The notes beneath the pieces were generated by a model. That model was not told where the DNA came from and made no database searches. It saw nothing but the letters and a program-made list of their open reading frames with translations. Below are positions 32,870-43,918 of a DNA stretch of 64,000 nucleotides, piece after piece; position 1 is the stretch's first letter; each line of letters opens with the position of its first letter. The DNA comes from Amylostereum areolatum (taxonomy: Eukaryota; Basidiomycota; Agaricomycetes; Russulales; Stereaceae): contig SAXG01000096.1 of NCBI GenBank assembly GCA_012932865.1, forward strand, positions 1-64,000. The letters run 5' to 3'. A program made the position numbers and the translations under genes.

Positions 32870-35811
32870 TACCATCTTGCTGAACTCGTTCTATTGCAAC
32901 GGACGCGTGGACGCGTTGATTTTCGTCTGCCGCCGTTTCATGGCCATCATCGAGGAGGTCAACAACATCAAGGAATCCGAGCGTCCAGAGACGCTCACCC
33001 ACGATATCAGCAATGCATTCGGCGGCATCAAGGCTGCCCTCCACTTCCTTCACCCTGTGGTCTCGACGAAGCCTATCTTCGAGTCTCCACCGACTACCCT
33101 TTTGATCAACAGCGGCGGAGCGCGCTCTCGCTCGGACGCAGAATAACGTCAATGCGGAGACGGAGCTCCTTCTCGCGAACCCCTTCCGCTTTCACCAACC
33201 CCCTCCACCGGCTGCCGAGCCCGCCGTGGCTGCACTTGATCCCCATACCCGATGGACCCAAAGAGCCTGTCAAGACTGCAGAACAGTGGCGAGAGGAGCT
33301 CAACGCCGCCAGGGAGCCCCTGAAAGTGGATATTGGCAGTCTTGCCTTGCGTTTGGTCGACGAGCACCCCTCTCTAATCTTCGACGTCCACAACGCGTTC
33401 ATCGGCCGTGTGGACGGCTTCCAGAAAGAATCCATCAAGCTATTGATTCGCGATGTCAAGGCGTTCTCGCCTCACGCTCACGATGTCCAAGAGCAGCCGC
33501 TTGCTGTTCGATGCAGACTTCTAGCCCTTGTGTTGAACGAGGCGCCTACATCATTCGCGCCTGTCATTGCCGGGGAATTAATGGACGTGCTTTTGGCCCT
33601 TCTCCTATCTCACCCGTTGAGTGCAGAGGCTGACCGCCCCGTCGTTCCCAAATGGCTGGCTGCATCGTTGCTCGTGTCCGAAGCATTGTTAACGATGGGA
33701 GACGACATCCGTCCGATCACGTTGTCGAAGGAGGGCGACGCCGTCGACTCTCAAGAAATCTTCGTCGGTCCCCACTACCCCGAAGCTCGCACCGTCCTTT
33801 TTGATTTCTGCATGCGTCTTCTCGCTCTCCCAGGCTTGCCCAGAGACGACTTACTTTCATCACTCCGCCTTCTCGTAATCATCACCCGAGATCACTCCAT
33901 GGCCCTCAAGTTCGTGAAGCGTGGCGGCGTCCAGCTTCTGTTCCAGAGTCTCAAGTCATCCACCGGAGGCGTTGGGGGAAGCCAGTCATACATCACTATC
34001 ATCCTTCGCCATGTTATAGAGGATCCCTCCACGGTGCGCTCCATCATGCGTCAAGAAGTCCAGCGGTTCCTCTCCCACCCACACTCCCGAGTCGTAGATG
34101 TGCCAACGTATGTCCGCGCGAGCAACGCACGCGCTTTACGCGACTCGAAGGTCTTCCTCGAGGTCACGGACTCTCTCGCAAGACTCGATCGGCCATTCTC
34201 TGTCCCTAACCACATCATGCTCAAGGACGATGTCGCGGCCGCCTCCAAGAAAACAGAGTTGGAGCCTTCTCCGGATGCCCTTCTCAACGCACCGATGTTG
34301 GTGGATCAACCCGTTCTCGGCTCTCTCTCGTCTCCCCCGGAGTACCTTGAGAGCGTGGTCCATTTCCTCATCGGAGAGCTAATGACGAGTATCAAATCCC
34401 CCTCGTCCCAGGCAACGGAAAAGACCGCCTCAGGTGCCGGCAGCTCTGGGATTTCAGTCCTGACGGGCGCCCAAGCAAGTTCAAGTGCGGACACTCCCAA
34501 GGACGCGACTGCTCATCCGCAAGATAGCCTGGACTTCTACTATTGCGGCTTCTTAATGCAGTGCTTGACAGAGCTCCTCTTCTCTTACGACTCGTGCAAG
34601 GTTGCCTTCCTCTCGTACTCACCCAAAAAGAAGTCAACGAGCTTACCCAAGGAAACACCGAGCAAGCACCGGAACGTGGCCTTGCAGTTCCTGCTGTCGG
34701 AGATCATCACATTTGGCACGCTGAACTCAGAGTCCGGGCCCGACTCTCGCAAACGCATCCATCTTTGCAATTGGGCCATGTCCGTTATTGTAGCGCTCTG
34801 CGTGGACACGGCAGCAACTCCGGACTCCAAGGACGTTTTGCCTGAGCTCGTCTCTGTTCGCAAGTTCGTACTGGAGGGCGTTAGTAGGGCTATCAAAGAC
34901 CCGTACCCTTCCGACTCGGTCGACGCAAGATACGGACGACTGCTCGCATTGGCGGATCTATGCCTTCGTCTGCTCACTGTGCGCTTCAACGTCAGCTCAA
35001 ACGCACGCAAGCCAGGGGAGGATGTTCCGACTCATCTAGCGAAGATCATGCTCGAGAAGAACTTCGTGGCCACGCTTACCAACGCACTGGCAGAAGTTGA
35101 CCTGAATTTCCCCAACGTTCGTGGGCTCGTGGCTTTGGTCCTGAAGCCGCTCGAGTTGCTGTAGGTCCCCACTCTCCTGCACGATTTTTCTTGGCGTTAT
35201 AACTCCCTTTATAGGTCCAAGATTGCCATCAAGATGAGTCGGGCATCGGACAAGACCAAAGGGCCAGAAGACGCAAAGATCGAGGGCGAGGACGAGACCA
35301 TGTCGGACGAAGAAGACGAGGATGATGAGCGCTCCAACCGTGAGGAGACTCCGGACCTTTATCGTAACTCGTCGCTTGGGATGTGAGTGATTTATCGTTC
35401 TCCCATCGCATCTCCTGACATTGTGACGTCTTTTTAGGTTCGGCGGCGTAAGTCTTCGTTTGGTGTGGGACCCATCGCGTACTAACCACTCTTCCCACAG
35501 GAGATGGAGGACCAGTTTGCTGACGAAGACATGGATGAAGATGAAGGAGAAGAGGACGAAGACGTCGAGATGGACTTTGGCGAAGGCACAGGGAGCGAAG
35601 ATACGTCGGAAGAGAGCGACGTCGGCGCCAACGACGAAGACGCAATGGGAGAATCAGGCGATGAGGGGGAGGGATGGCAGGACGAAGACGAGGATAACCT
35701 GGTGGAAGAGGAAGAAGCGCACGCTCATACGCATGTCAAGAACATGGCGGCTTCTGGCGAGGCGATGCCGAACATGATGGGCGAAGGCGGGGACGATGAC
35801 GAAGGCGAAGG
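32870..35811 (+). pseudogene. TOM1: TOM1 (HUWE1-type E3 ubiquitin ligase) N-terminal fragment
   Basis: TOM1 is a giant HECT ubiquitin ligase of about 3500 residues; only roughly the N-terminal quarter is here. The solenoid starts near 32877 (IEEVNNIKESERPETL). A frame change near 33110 and a one-base excess in CCCC at about 33240 interrupt it. The main frame then stays open to 35162 (EPVKTAEQWREEL, ILRHVIEDPSTVRSIMRQEV). Three introns (35163-35214, about 35383-35437 and about 35450-35500) splice cleanly into the acidic region that marks this family: SKIAIKMSRASDK, EETPDLYRNSSLGMFGGEME, then a long Asp/Glu run with GEGWQDEDEDNLVEEEE. Homology ends near 35811. The UBA, WWE-like and HECT parts are missing. 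Long open frames suggest recent origin, but the frameshift and truncation make it non-functional as a ligase. Residues encoded by 33507-34235 are duplicated at 13615-14289. Confidence 0.85.
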
Positions 35812-36469
35812 TACGTTTTACATGCAAATCTGTCGAGCGCTATTGACAGAAGTATCTGCTAGTCGAACTTCCAGCCTTCCAAGCTGAATGGAGAAGAGGA
35901 CGGCGGCATGAGCTCGGACGATGAGTATGTATATTCTCAAGGGGTCTTAGTACGGTATGGGACTGACATTCAGTCGTAGGCTCGACGCTGAACTCCGGAT
36001 GCTTGATGGTCAGGAAGGTCCAGGAGATATTATCCGCTTTACCCCTCAAGTTGACGGTACCGCCCTGGCTGCTCACCCTCGGCAACGGCGTTACGAATCG
36101 TACAATAACCAATGCCGTTCACCAGTTGAAGACTTACAATGCCATGACGGGGATGATCATCACCAACTCGCTCGTCAAAATCAATGACGTCCCACGACTT
36201 TGCGCGCCGTCCCAGTGAACCCCCTGTCCTGCGCCAGTCTCAACGAGAAGACGAACACCTGCGCGTACTTAGAAAAGCAGCCCACGTTCATCTCAGGCAA
36301 GGGGCTCATGCACATCCTCGTCTGGTCTCGCCCTTCTATAAAGCCAAGGCCTGCACCAAGTTCGTCGTTCTCTCCAGAGACCGCACAAGACACCCCGCGC
36401 CGCGCTACAGCTCGCTCATCTTCTCAATGTCGGGCGACCACGGTCATCAGAAGACGGACGCGATACGCC
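35812..36469. other. Junction sequence between TOM1 and fatty acid synthase pieces
   Basis: Coding-like but not assigned with confidence. A piece near 36040-36210 reads ITNAVHQLKTYNAMTGMIIT then NSLVKINDVP, which could be an earlier fatty acid synthase segment or another captured gene. Confidence 0.35.
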
Positions 36470-38970
36470 CAGCTATAGGATGTGTACAAGCCCTTGGAGC
36501 CGTACGTCCCTGTCCGGGAGGGGTTGGAGCGCCGCAACCAACGTATCAAAGAAGCTCTACTGGAGCATGCGGTGTTGTCGGAAACCCTCAGGAGGAGCTC
36601 AAGATTGTCCACTGAGAGACTGTCGAGGCCCCCATAGACTTCGCAATCGTCGCAGCTGGCAGGCGACCATGAAGACAATGTTCCTTGCAAGTATCGACGG
36701 CGCCCTTCTCATGCTCAGGCCCACCTCTCGAACGAATTCAAGGTTGTTACTCAGCTAAGAGCCTCGTTGGCCTGCCACGGCCGCTTCACCGACTACGAAG
36801 ACACCTTCACGATGGTCGAAGAGCCCGGCTACACGGCTACACGGTGACCCGAGCGAGCGACGCCCGCATCGGCGTCCCGCAGTCGATGGAGTTGTTCCAC
36901 TGGGCGGACGACACCGAGGCTGGCACCTCGCTGGGCTTCTGTCTCAAGTCTGAGGTCACGCATGTCAAGGTTCGGTCGCCGTCGGGGGCGATGGGTCGGG
37001 GCTACGCCTTAGTTCGGACCGCCCTCAGGAAGCTCGTCAAGGTCGACAGCGTGGCTTTCGACCCGCGACGAGTGCCAGGACAATCCCGTCCTCGAGTACT
37101 TCAAGTACTACGGCAGCGCTACAGACCCCGGACTCCTTTCAACCCGATCCATATCAACCCCTACGTCTTTGCGGACCACGCCTCTCTTCCTGGCACGATC
37201 GCCCATGGCATGTGATCGTACGCGGCCATTCGCCGCTTTGTCGGCATCATCGTCGCTCAGGGCCACCCTGACGGCGGCTTGGCGCGAGGGCAACATGGTC
37301 GTCGAGGCCTCGACTCGCCCTCAACCAGCGCAGCGAGAAGGTTTTGAAGGCCACCGCTGAGGTCGCGCAGCCGCCTACAGTCTATGTATCCGCGAGACAG
37401 GGATCCCGGGATCCCAACATGGGCACGGATTTTTCCAACAACTACAACATGGGACGGGAGCATCAAACCACTTCACCTGTTCGCTGACATGTGCGGACGC
37501 CCCAGTACACCTCCAACTAGTTCGCCGATCCGCTATTCGCGACCCAGCTCGCCGAAATCGCATTGGTCGTCACTGAGCGCGCGGCGCTGAAGAGCATGCG
37601 CTCCAGGGGCCTCGTGCAGAAAAACGTCTTACTGGCCACTCAGTCGGAGCGTCCTCCGTCCTTGTCAATCGCGAACGTGCTACCGATGGCATTCTCGTCG
37701 ACGACGTCTTCTACCGTGGTATCAGGACGCAGCGCGCGGTCGAGGTCACAGCAGGACGAATTACGCCATGTGCACCGTCAACCCCAGCTGGATCTAAGAC
37801 GCTCGACGATACGGTTCTCCGCGAGGCTATCCTGCAAGCGCTCATCAACCTGCAACTACCTCAAGGTTGAGAAGGTAGACATTACCAAGGCAAGTCACGT
37901 CGATCTTGAAATCCATGTATTTTTCTGCTTATATCTTATCTGGTTTGGTTGACGAGAAAGTTCAGCCTCAAGAAAATCAAGGAGATGCTCGACGACGTCG
38001 TGGATCACTGCTAGCATGTGGATGACCAGCAGGATCGCTATATCAAGCTGATCCTCCACAATCCCTTGCCTGGCACCTACATGCCTTTCCACTCGCTGTG
38101 CCTCTGGGCTGGGGTGTCATGCCGCTCCGTGCTTGTAAGTATCCTTCTCCCGTCCTCCATTTGATGACCGACTGACTTTTTCCCATAGGCCTTTCAAAGA
38201 AGGCTAATCCCGCCTGGCTCAACCCCGACATGCTCAATGGCAAATACGTGCCCCCAACCTCCGTGTCTCTCGTGCGGTGGATCAAGACTCAAGACCTCCT
38301 CTTCACGCACTTCAAGTTCGAGCGCTTCATCAAGATCCGCCGATGCTCACCGGCATCGCGCTTTCGCGTCACTCTTTGCCACTCCAAGAACGGGAAAGGG
38401 ATCCAGTACCAGTTCAAGGATGAGCCTGAAGCTCTCGCAGAGGTGGAGGCTTCCCGTGGAACCGAGCCCGTCAAGACGCCCTCCTTATGCTCTACGACCT
38501 CATCTTTCGACCGCGAAATAACCGCCGTGCGAACTCGAGCTCATCACGCACATGTGGTACATAATCGACCAGGTAGAGAACCCCGAGGGCGATACATAAT
38601 CTCTCGCGAAGAAGCCCGAGCAGCAGCTCATCGACAATGGCCGGGAATTCGTTGGGCAGCCGCCGTTGGACAAGGACGGTATATACTTTCCTCTCGTTCT
38701 TCTCCCCTTGTTCTAATGCGTCTATCCTTCAGTGACCTTCCCATGGGCAATATCATTTCTCTATGGTCGCCCGCGAAAACTCCCGTGAGCTCCATGCGTG
38801 TGTCGAGGAAATGACAAACACGGACAATTTCTCTGGCTCTGGCTCCGTCAACAACCAGAAAACTCCAGACGGTATGATCAAGCTCTCAAGCTCTAGAACG
38901 GGGTCAAGTCCCAACCCGAGATCAGCGAGGATCAGAATAACCCCATCGGGGCTGCGTACGCTCGGACTCG
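36470..38970 (+). pseudogene. FAS1/FAS2: Fatty acid synthase relic (beta dehydratase and transferase, then alpha N-terminus)
   Basis: Fungal type I fatty acid synthase makes long-chain acyl-CoA in the cytosol. Pieces occur in family order but in changing frames: VPVREGLERRNQRIKEAL, WQATMKTMFLASIDG, RFTDYEDTFTMVEEPGY, then the hot-dog dehydratase signature NPIHINPYVFADHASLPGTI at about 37142. The malonyl/palmitoyl transferase follows, with a decayed GQGSQ (RQGSR), LAEIALVVTERAALKSMRS, a preserved nucleophile elbow GHSVG at about 37632, VFYRGIRTQRAVEV, and PLPGTYMPFHSLCLWAGV. LSKKANPAWLNPDMLNGKY then leads straight into alpha-subunit-like VRWIKTQDLLFTHFKFERF and, later, VARENSRELHACVEEMTN. Multiple stops and frameshifts make it dead. 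The run from beta into alpha suggests that the source gene was a fused beta-alpha synthase, as in many basidiomycetes. The exact left and right limits are approximate. Confidence 0.85.
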
Positions 38971-39504
38971 ACTTGAACTACACCCTTCCCTTCGCCTCTG
39001 TGCTCGAGAATGGCCTCAACGACAAGCACGGATTGTCGCGGCGAGGAGGTACGAACGACATCCTCAAGGAGAGATGCGACGCGGTCGCGGTATCGAGCTA
39101 AAAGCAAGCCAGTGGCGACTGCAGGATTCCGCACAGCGTGCATAGGCCCCGGCTACGACGCTAGGAAGGTCTACCAGCGAAGGCTCATGCGAGATCCGAA
39201 GTCGAGCCCGTGACGGTGATAGGCTGGCGATCGGACGAGGACAACGCCGTCGAGGAGGACATCGACCGAGAGGTTGCGAAGGCGATTTTATGCCGCTTTC
39301 ATCCTCAGTTTCAGGTACTCCGTCGACCCACCCACAACGCGAACTGTCTCAGGGTATATAATCGCTTGTTTTCCTATGATTCTGAAATCCACGCGGATGA
39401 GAAACGGCAAGAAGCGACAAATATACGATATGTTCCCATGTTCCCATACAAACTATCTATATGACCCCTCCGCTGCTGGACGCCCTCCCCCATCTTCTAT
39501 CACC
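38971..39504. other. Decayed tail of the synthase relic, then non-coding
   Basis: Plus-strand frames here may be further alpha-subunit remnants, but I cannot align them by eye. No other gene is seen before the minus-strand gene ending at 39505. Confidence 0.35.
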
Positions 39505-40018
39505 TCAATCCACATAGGTCGTGCAAAACAATTCAACAAATTTCTCTTTCTCCTCCTCCATGGCATCTGCCTCGACAGCGCGCGGAAGCAAAATGGCCTT
39601 CCCTCGCGCATGAAGAGGCAGCTTCCTCAGCGAGGCGTTCCTCGCATTTTGGGAGGGCTGTAAGACCACTTCCCTCATCTTCTTCATCGTCTCCTTCTCT
39701 ATCACCTCGGCCCCCCAATCAAAATGGATCCCCATGGCCCGCTCCTTTCTCGCATTGTTCGGCCAGGCCGACTGGCCGGGGCGGGCGGACGCTGCATTGC
39801 TAGCGAGGTCAAGAAAGTCCTGCGCGAACGCCAGGCCTCCGTTATCCCGTGGAAGAAGATTGGAAAAGGAACGCGAAACAGGAGCCCACCTCTCGAAGAG
39901 CGTCCAGCACGCCCGATTTCCTCAAGTCCGACTTCGAAAGACGCGTCTTCCGGCTGTCGAAGGCCGGCTGAGGTGGCGCAGACGATATCTGGGGTTTTTT
40001 CTGTTTGTTACGGGGCAT
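39505..40018 (-). CDS. Small basic hypothetical protein (147 aa)
   Basis: Two minus-strand exons, 40018-39890 and 39819-39505, with a 70-nt intron; total 148 codons including the stop. The N-terminus is lysine-rich (MPRNKQKKPQIS, then SRKTRLSKSDLRKSGVLDAL), suggesting a nucleic-acid-binding or nuclear/nucleolar protein. The middle holds IHFDWGAEVIEKETMKKM and the C-terminus is a charged helix (AMEEEKEKFVELFCTTYVD). No named domain is recognised. Clean splice sites and a coherent amphipathic pattern support a real gene, one of the few intact ones in the zone of fragments. Function unknown. Confidence 0.6.
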
Positions 40019-40747
40019 TGTGGAGGTGCAGTTGAATGATAAGGCAGGATCTTGGATTTGTAGAGGGTCGAAAGTTGAAAAGTGTAAGCTGGGGATCGGA
40101 CGAACAGTGTTGAACGACAGAGGAAGGGTCGAAAAGAGACGCCCCCGTCAACATCAGCTACCACTGTGCGTTTTGTGGAGACCAAAACGTTTGCGTCGGC
40201 CTCTCCTCAACAATCCCGGTCCTCTCTCCCTCGCTGGAAGCCCAAGGCTCAAATGCGCGTGTTGTTGATCCCCACCTCGCGCACGAATACTCTTCCATTC
40301 CGCCGCTAAACATCGACGCCTTAACGCGAAGATGCAACGTCCCAAGTATCGCCGGGCACGGTGCGTCACGTTCATTTCTTTTTCGGACGCTTGCTCGCAA
40401 CCATGTATCCCACCAGGACCAAGTATCGCAAGACGTATCAACCCGTCGGCCAGGGCATCTCGATCATGGGTGCGTGACTTGTAGTGCCGTGGACGACGCG
40501 TTCTGAACTCCTTTCCCCAGGCGGACTTACCACCCTCCGACTTCCACGCCATCCTCCGCCGCCGCGCTCAGGGCCCGCCCCCTACACTGCCATACGCCTA
40601 CACCCAAGGGTACCCAATGGGTCAGTCAACATGGTAGCGCTTGAAGCAAAGGAAACTGAGCCGCCCGAGCCTTTGTCGTCCGATATCGTCCCCCTTCCCT
40701 TGCCCTCCTCCTCCTCCTCCTCCTCATTCACAACACCCCGCTCTGCC
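40019..40747. other. Upstream region of the UDP-glucose dehydrogenase copy
   Basis: Includes a coding-like piece ending at 40638 (PPSDFHAILRRRAQGPPP) that I cannot assign, and a CTC(CTC)n trinucleotide run at about 40707-40731. Confidence 0.4.
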
Positions 40748-41899
40748 ATGGCCCCCGTCGTCGTAAAGAAGCTCTGCTGCAGTGCGTCTCTTCCTCCCGC
40801 GTTTCTCCCCGCTTACACGCTCACCGCAACGCGTCTTATTCAGTCGGTGCTGGCTATGTCGGTACGCTCCACTCCTCTCCCGCCCCTCGTGCCCTCCATT
40901 CACTCACACTCGCATAGGCGGTCCCACGTGTGCCGTCATCGCGCTCAAGTGCCCCAGTGCCCCAACGTTCACCATCGTCCATCTCAACAAAGGCCGCATC
41001 GACGCGTGGAACATCCCCGACTACAAGCTCCCCATCCACGAACCCGGCCTGCCTCAAGTCGTCAAGGCCGCCCGCGAACGCAACCTCTTCTTCTCTACCG
41101 TCGACAAGGCCATCGAGGAGGCAGATCTCATCTTCGTCAGCGTGAACACGTCCACCAAAAAGTCGGGTGTCGGCGCCGGTTTTGCTGCTGACCTCGCGTG
41201 AGTCTGGCCGTTTTTCCACCCTGAGTGTGTTCGCTAACTTGTTCTTTCCTCAGCTACGTCGAATCCGCCACATGTCTCGCCGAGGTCGCCACGTCCTCCA
41301 AGATCGTCGTCGAAAAATCTGCCGTGCCATGCCTAACCGCCGAGTCAATGCGCACCATCCTCCAGGCCAACTCCAAGCCCGGCTGCCGCTTCGACATCCT
41401 TTCCAACCCCAAGTTCCTCGCCGAGGGGACCGCCATCGACAACCTCTTCGCCCCCGACCGCGTCCTCGTCGGCTCGCTCCAAACCCCGGAGGGTCTCTCC
41501 GCCTGCCAATCCCTCTCCGCCGTCTACACCAACTGGGCACCGTAAGCGCGTTCTCTGCATCGTGTGCAGCACGACCCGTCTTTTTTTTCTCATGCACTAT
41601 GCTATCAGAAAAGAACGCATCCTCACCGTCGGTCTCTGGTCGTCCGAGCTCTCCAAGCTCGCTGCGAACGTGATGCTCGCGCAGTGCATCTCCTTCATCA
41701 ACGCCCTTTCTGCCCTCTGCGGGGTTGCCGGCGCGAGCATCGGCGAGCTCGCGCACGCCGTTGGCCGCGATTCGCGCATCGGGCCCAAGTTCCTGCGCGC
41801 GTCCGTTGGGCTCGGTGGGTCCTACTTCCAGAAGGACATCCTCAACCTCGTCTACATCGGCGAGAGCGTGCACCTGCCCGAGGTCGCGGAGTACTGGCC
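40748..41899 (+). pseudogene. UGD1: UDP-glucose 6-dehydrogenase, truncated, active-site Cys replaced
   Basis: The enzyme oxidises UDP-glucose to UDP-glucuronate with two NAD+. Exons 40748-40781, 40844-40861, 40918-41197, 41254-41541 and 41609 onward splice without frameshift. Residues 12-18 give the NAD-binding [23 protein letters not shown] and [16 protein letters not shown] match the family, as does [16 protein letters not shown]. In the catalytic motif GFGGSCFQKD the sequence is [10 protein letters not shown]: residue 279 is Tyr (TAC at 41823-41825), equivalent to a TGC to TAC change, removing the thiohemiacetal-forming Cys. Homology stops at VAEYW near 41899, so the entire C-terminal UDP-binding domain is missing, although the frame stays open to 42311. 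The gene therefore cannot make a working dehydrogenase despite an undamaged reading frame. Confidence 0.85.
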
Positions 41900-42121
41900 A
41901 CTTTGTGAAACCCTACCATGCCGCGCGCGTCAATTCGAGGGGGGGGCGAAGCTGCGCGGACATCACTACTCTGCATGCGTAGCAGTAAGTGATTCTTTGG
42001 TGGGCCGGTGGAGAGATTGTGCTTACCATTGTTCCCAGACCCTATCACTGTGGAGGCGACGCGTAGCCGTGCCATCCTCCTCCCCATTCTCCTCGGGCCA
42101 AGACGTCTCAACTGGCTGGTC

Positions 42122-42235
42122 GAGCCATCCCAATTCGCGATTTGCGACGTCCCGACTCGCGGTTTGCGACGTCCCGATTCTTGACTCGCGACGTCCAGAG
42201 TCGCGTGTCGTGTCGTGTCGGTGTCGTGAATGTGC
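42122..42235. repeat. Short satellite-like array of TCGCGACGTCC units
   Basis: About four imperfect units combining CGACGTCC with GACTCGCG or its complement, followed by repeated GTGTC. It lies in the non-coding stretch between the dehydrogenase relic and the inverted-repeat element; nothing else is recognised from 41900 to 42579. Confidence 0.6.
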
Positions 42236-42579
42236 GCGGTGGGTGCATGGTGATTTCATTTTGAAAGTGATCCATCTGACATTCTCCATGTTCTGCGCAT
42301 TCAAACTTTGAATTATCCCTGTGATTACAGGTTGAACTGCAACCTGATAGCATTGTCAATGTGTTCTTGATGGACTCGAGGGACTCGTGTAGTATTTACT
42401 GGAGTTCTTATTCATAAAAAGATCATTATAAGATCCCAGAACATTGTTTGATCAACATAGAGATCTTAATCTAAAAGGCTTCATCAAGTGTGCTAAGTAC
42501 TCATCTAGAACCAGATAGTATTAAGTTCATCATGTAATCACACTAACATCACAGGATACATTGGACGTTGCCCATAGTG

Positions 42580-43215
42580 TTACCTCGATAACTACACACC
42601 GGAAAGAGGGAGTTACAAATGCGCAGTAGCTGTGAACAAAGCAAATGAAAGCCCATCATTTTGAATGTGTATTGACCCCGTCGGAAACCCATTGGACACG
42701 TGAGGTTTGCGATCTGTTGCGACCGAACCGAAACCATAGGTTTCTAATGGATCCCATTTTGCGCAAAACCTCTCGTTTGGGAGCGATTTTAGGCAGGATG
42801 AAATTTATCATTCCAAACACATCCTTATCAAGATGCAGCTGATCCGAAATTTTAGATAAAGCACCAGCGCCAGATCAGCGCCTTGGCGGGGGCGCTGGTC
42901 CGGCGCTGGTGCTTTATTAATTTGAAAGCTCGCACTTCAAACTGATTTCCTCCTGATACGAACGTGTTTGGAATGATAAATTTTATCCCGCCCAAATTCG
43001 CGCCCAAACGAGACGTATCAAGTAGGTTTTGTACAGAATACGACCTATTAGAAACCTAGGGTTTCGGCTCGGTCGCAACAGATCGCAAACCTCACGTGTC
43101 CAATGGGTTTCCGACGGGGTCAATACACATTCGAAATGATGGGCTTTCATTTGCTTTGTTCACAGCTACTGCGCATTTGTAACTCCCTCTTTCTGGTGTG
43201 TAGTTATCGAGGTAA
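42580..43215. mobile_element. Long-inverted-repeat (foldback/MITE-like) element, 636 bp
   Basis: The left arm (from TTACCTCGATAACTACACACC at 42580 to about 42830) and the right arm (about 42965-43215, ending ..GGTGTGTAGTTATCGAGGTAA) are near-perfect reverse complements. They share blocks such as GGAGTTACAAATGCGCAGTA and ACACGTGAGGTTTGCGATCT. The central loop contains a second 16-bp perfect inverted repeat. There is no coding capacity. Mutual TTA/TAA ends could be part of the repeat or a duplicated target; I could not define a target-site duplication. Such structure is typical of non-autonomous DNA transposons moved by another element's transposase. Confidence 0.85.
42856..42917. repeat. Internal perfect hairpin of the inverted-repeat element
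   Basis: ATAAAGCACCAGCGCC at 42856-42871 pairs with GGCGCTGGTGCTTTAT at 42902-42917 around a GC-rich 30-nt loop that itself contains GGCGCTGG-type repeats. Confidence 0.85.
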
Positions 43216-43918
43216 GCTCACTTCAATATTTGTACTTTCAGTCCCCATTTCAGATACATAATAGGAGCGCTAAAATGGACTTCTGCCTGCGGTGCAGGGA
43301 GAGGGAACGAGGCGGGCGGCGTTAGATGACACACGGTGATGAAGTAATACAAAAGAGGGCGAAGCACGTGCCTCTTATAATTTTGCTGCGACGAATTAGT
43401 AATTACGGGCTGGAGAAACCTAGCTCGTTCCTCGCAAGGTAACCAGCCAGTGGTCGCGCTCAGCGCCAAGCGCCGGCTCCAGCCAAAAATCCTCCGCACT
43501 CGCAGTTCTGAGTAGTCTCCGTGGCTGACCGAACTCAGAAGATAGTCGTTCTGAGTATTCTGAGTTCGTATGACTCAACCTTGGCCGCAGGCTGTTAGGT
43601 TTGAGGGGAGAATTTCTCGTGGCAACAGACACAAGAGGACTGTGGTCATTTCGCATTCAATTACGAATCTGCGTTACCTGCCTGAAGTTTCCCGATTCCT
43701 CAGAGTTCTGTCAAGCGCCATCAACAGGTTTAATAGGCCTCGTACTCAACTTGAATTTGACGACGGGGAACTCGTATATTATGACAGATCTGGGGAAAAC
43801 AAGTAAGTGATCATTACAGCAGTGTCCCAATCGATATACTCACCAAGATACAGTAGCTGACTTTTGGACGCTCGGTTACACAGGACGATGTTGGTATAAG
43901 GGAAAATGAATACACGGT
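43216..43918. other. Intergenic, no supported gene
   Basis: No domain-bearing frame. Several CTGAGT/ACTCAG words near 43505-43575 make small inverted repeats. Confidence 0.45.

Noticed and set aside
41900..42311. Continuation of the UDP-glucose dehydrogenase frame
   Set aside because: Nothing after VAEYW resembles the C-terminal domain; the frame passes through a satellite-like repeat.
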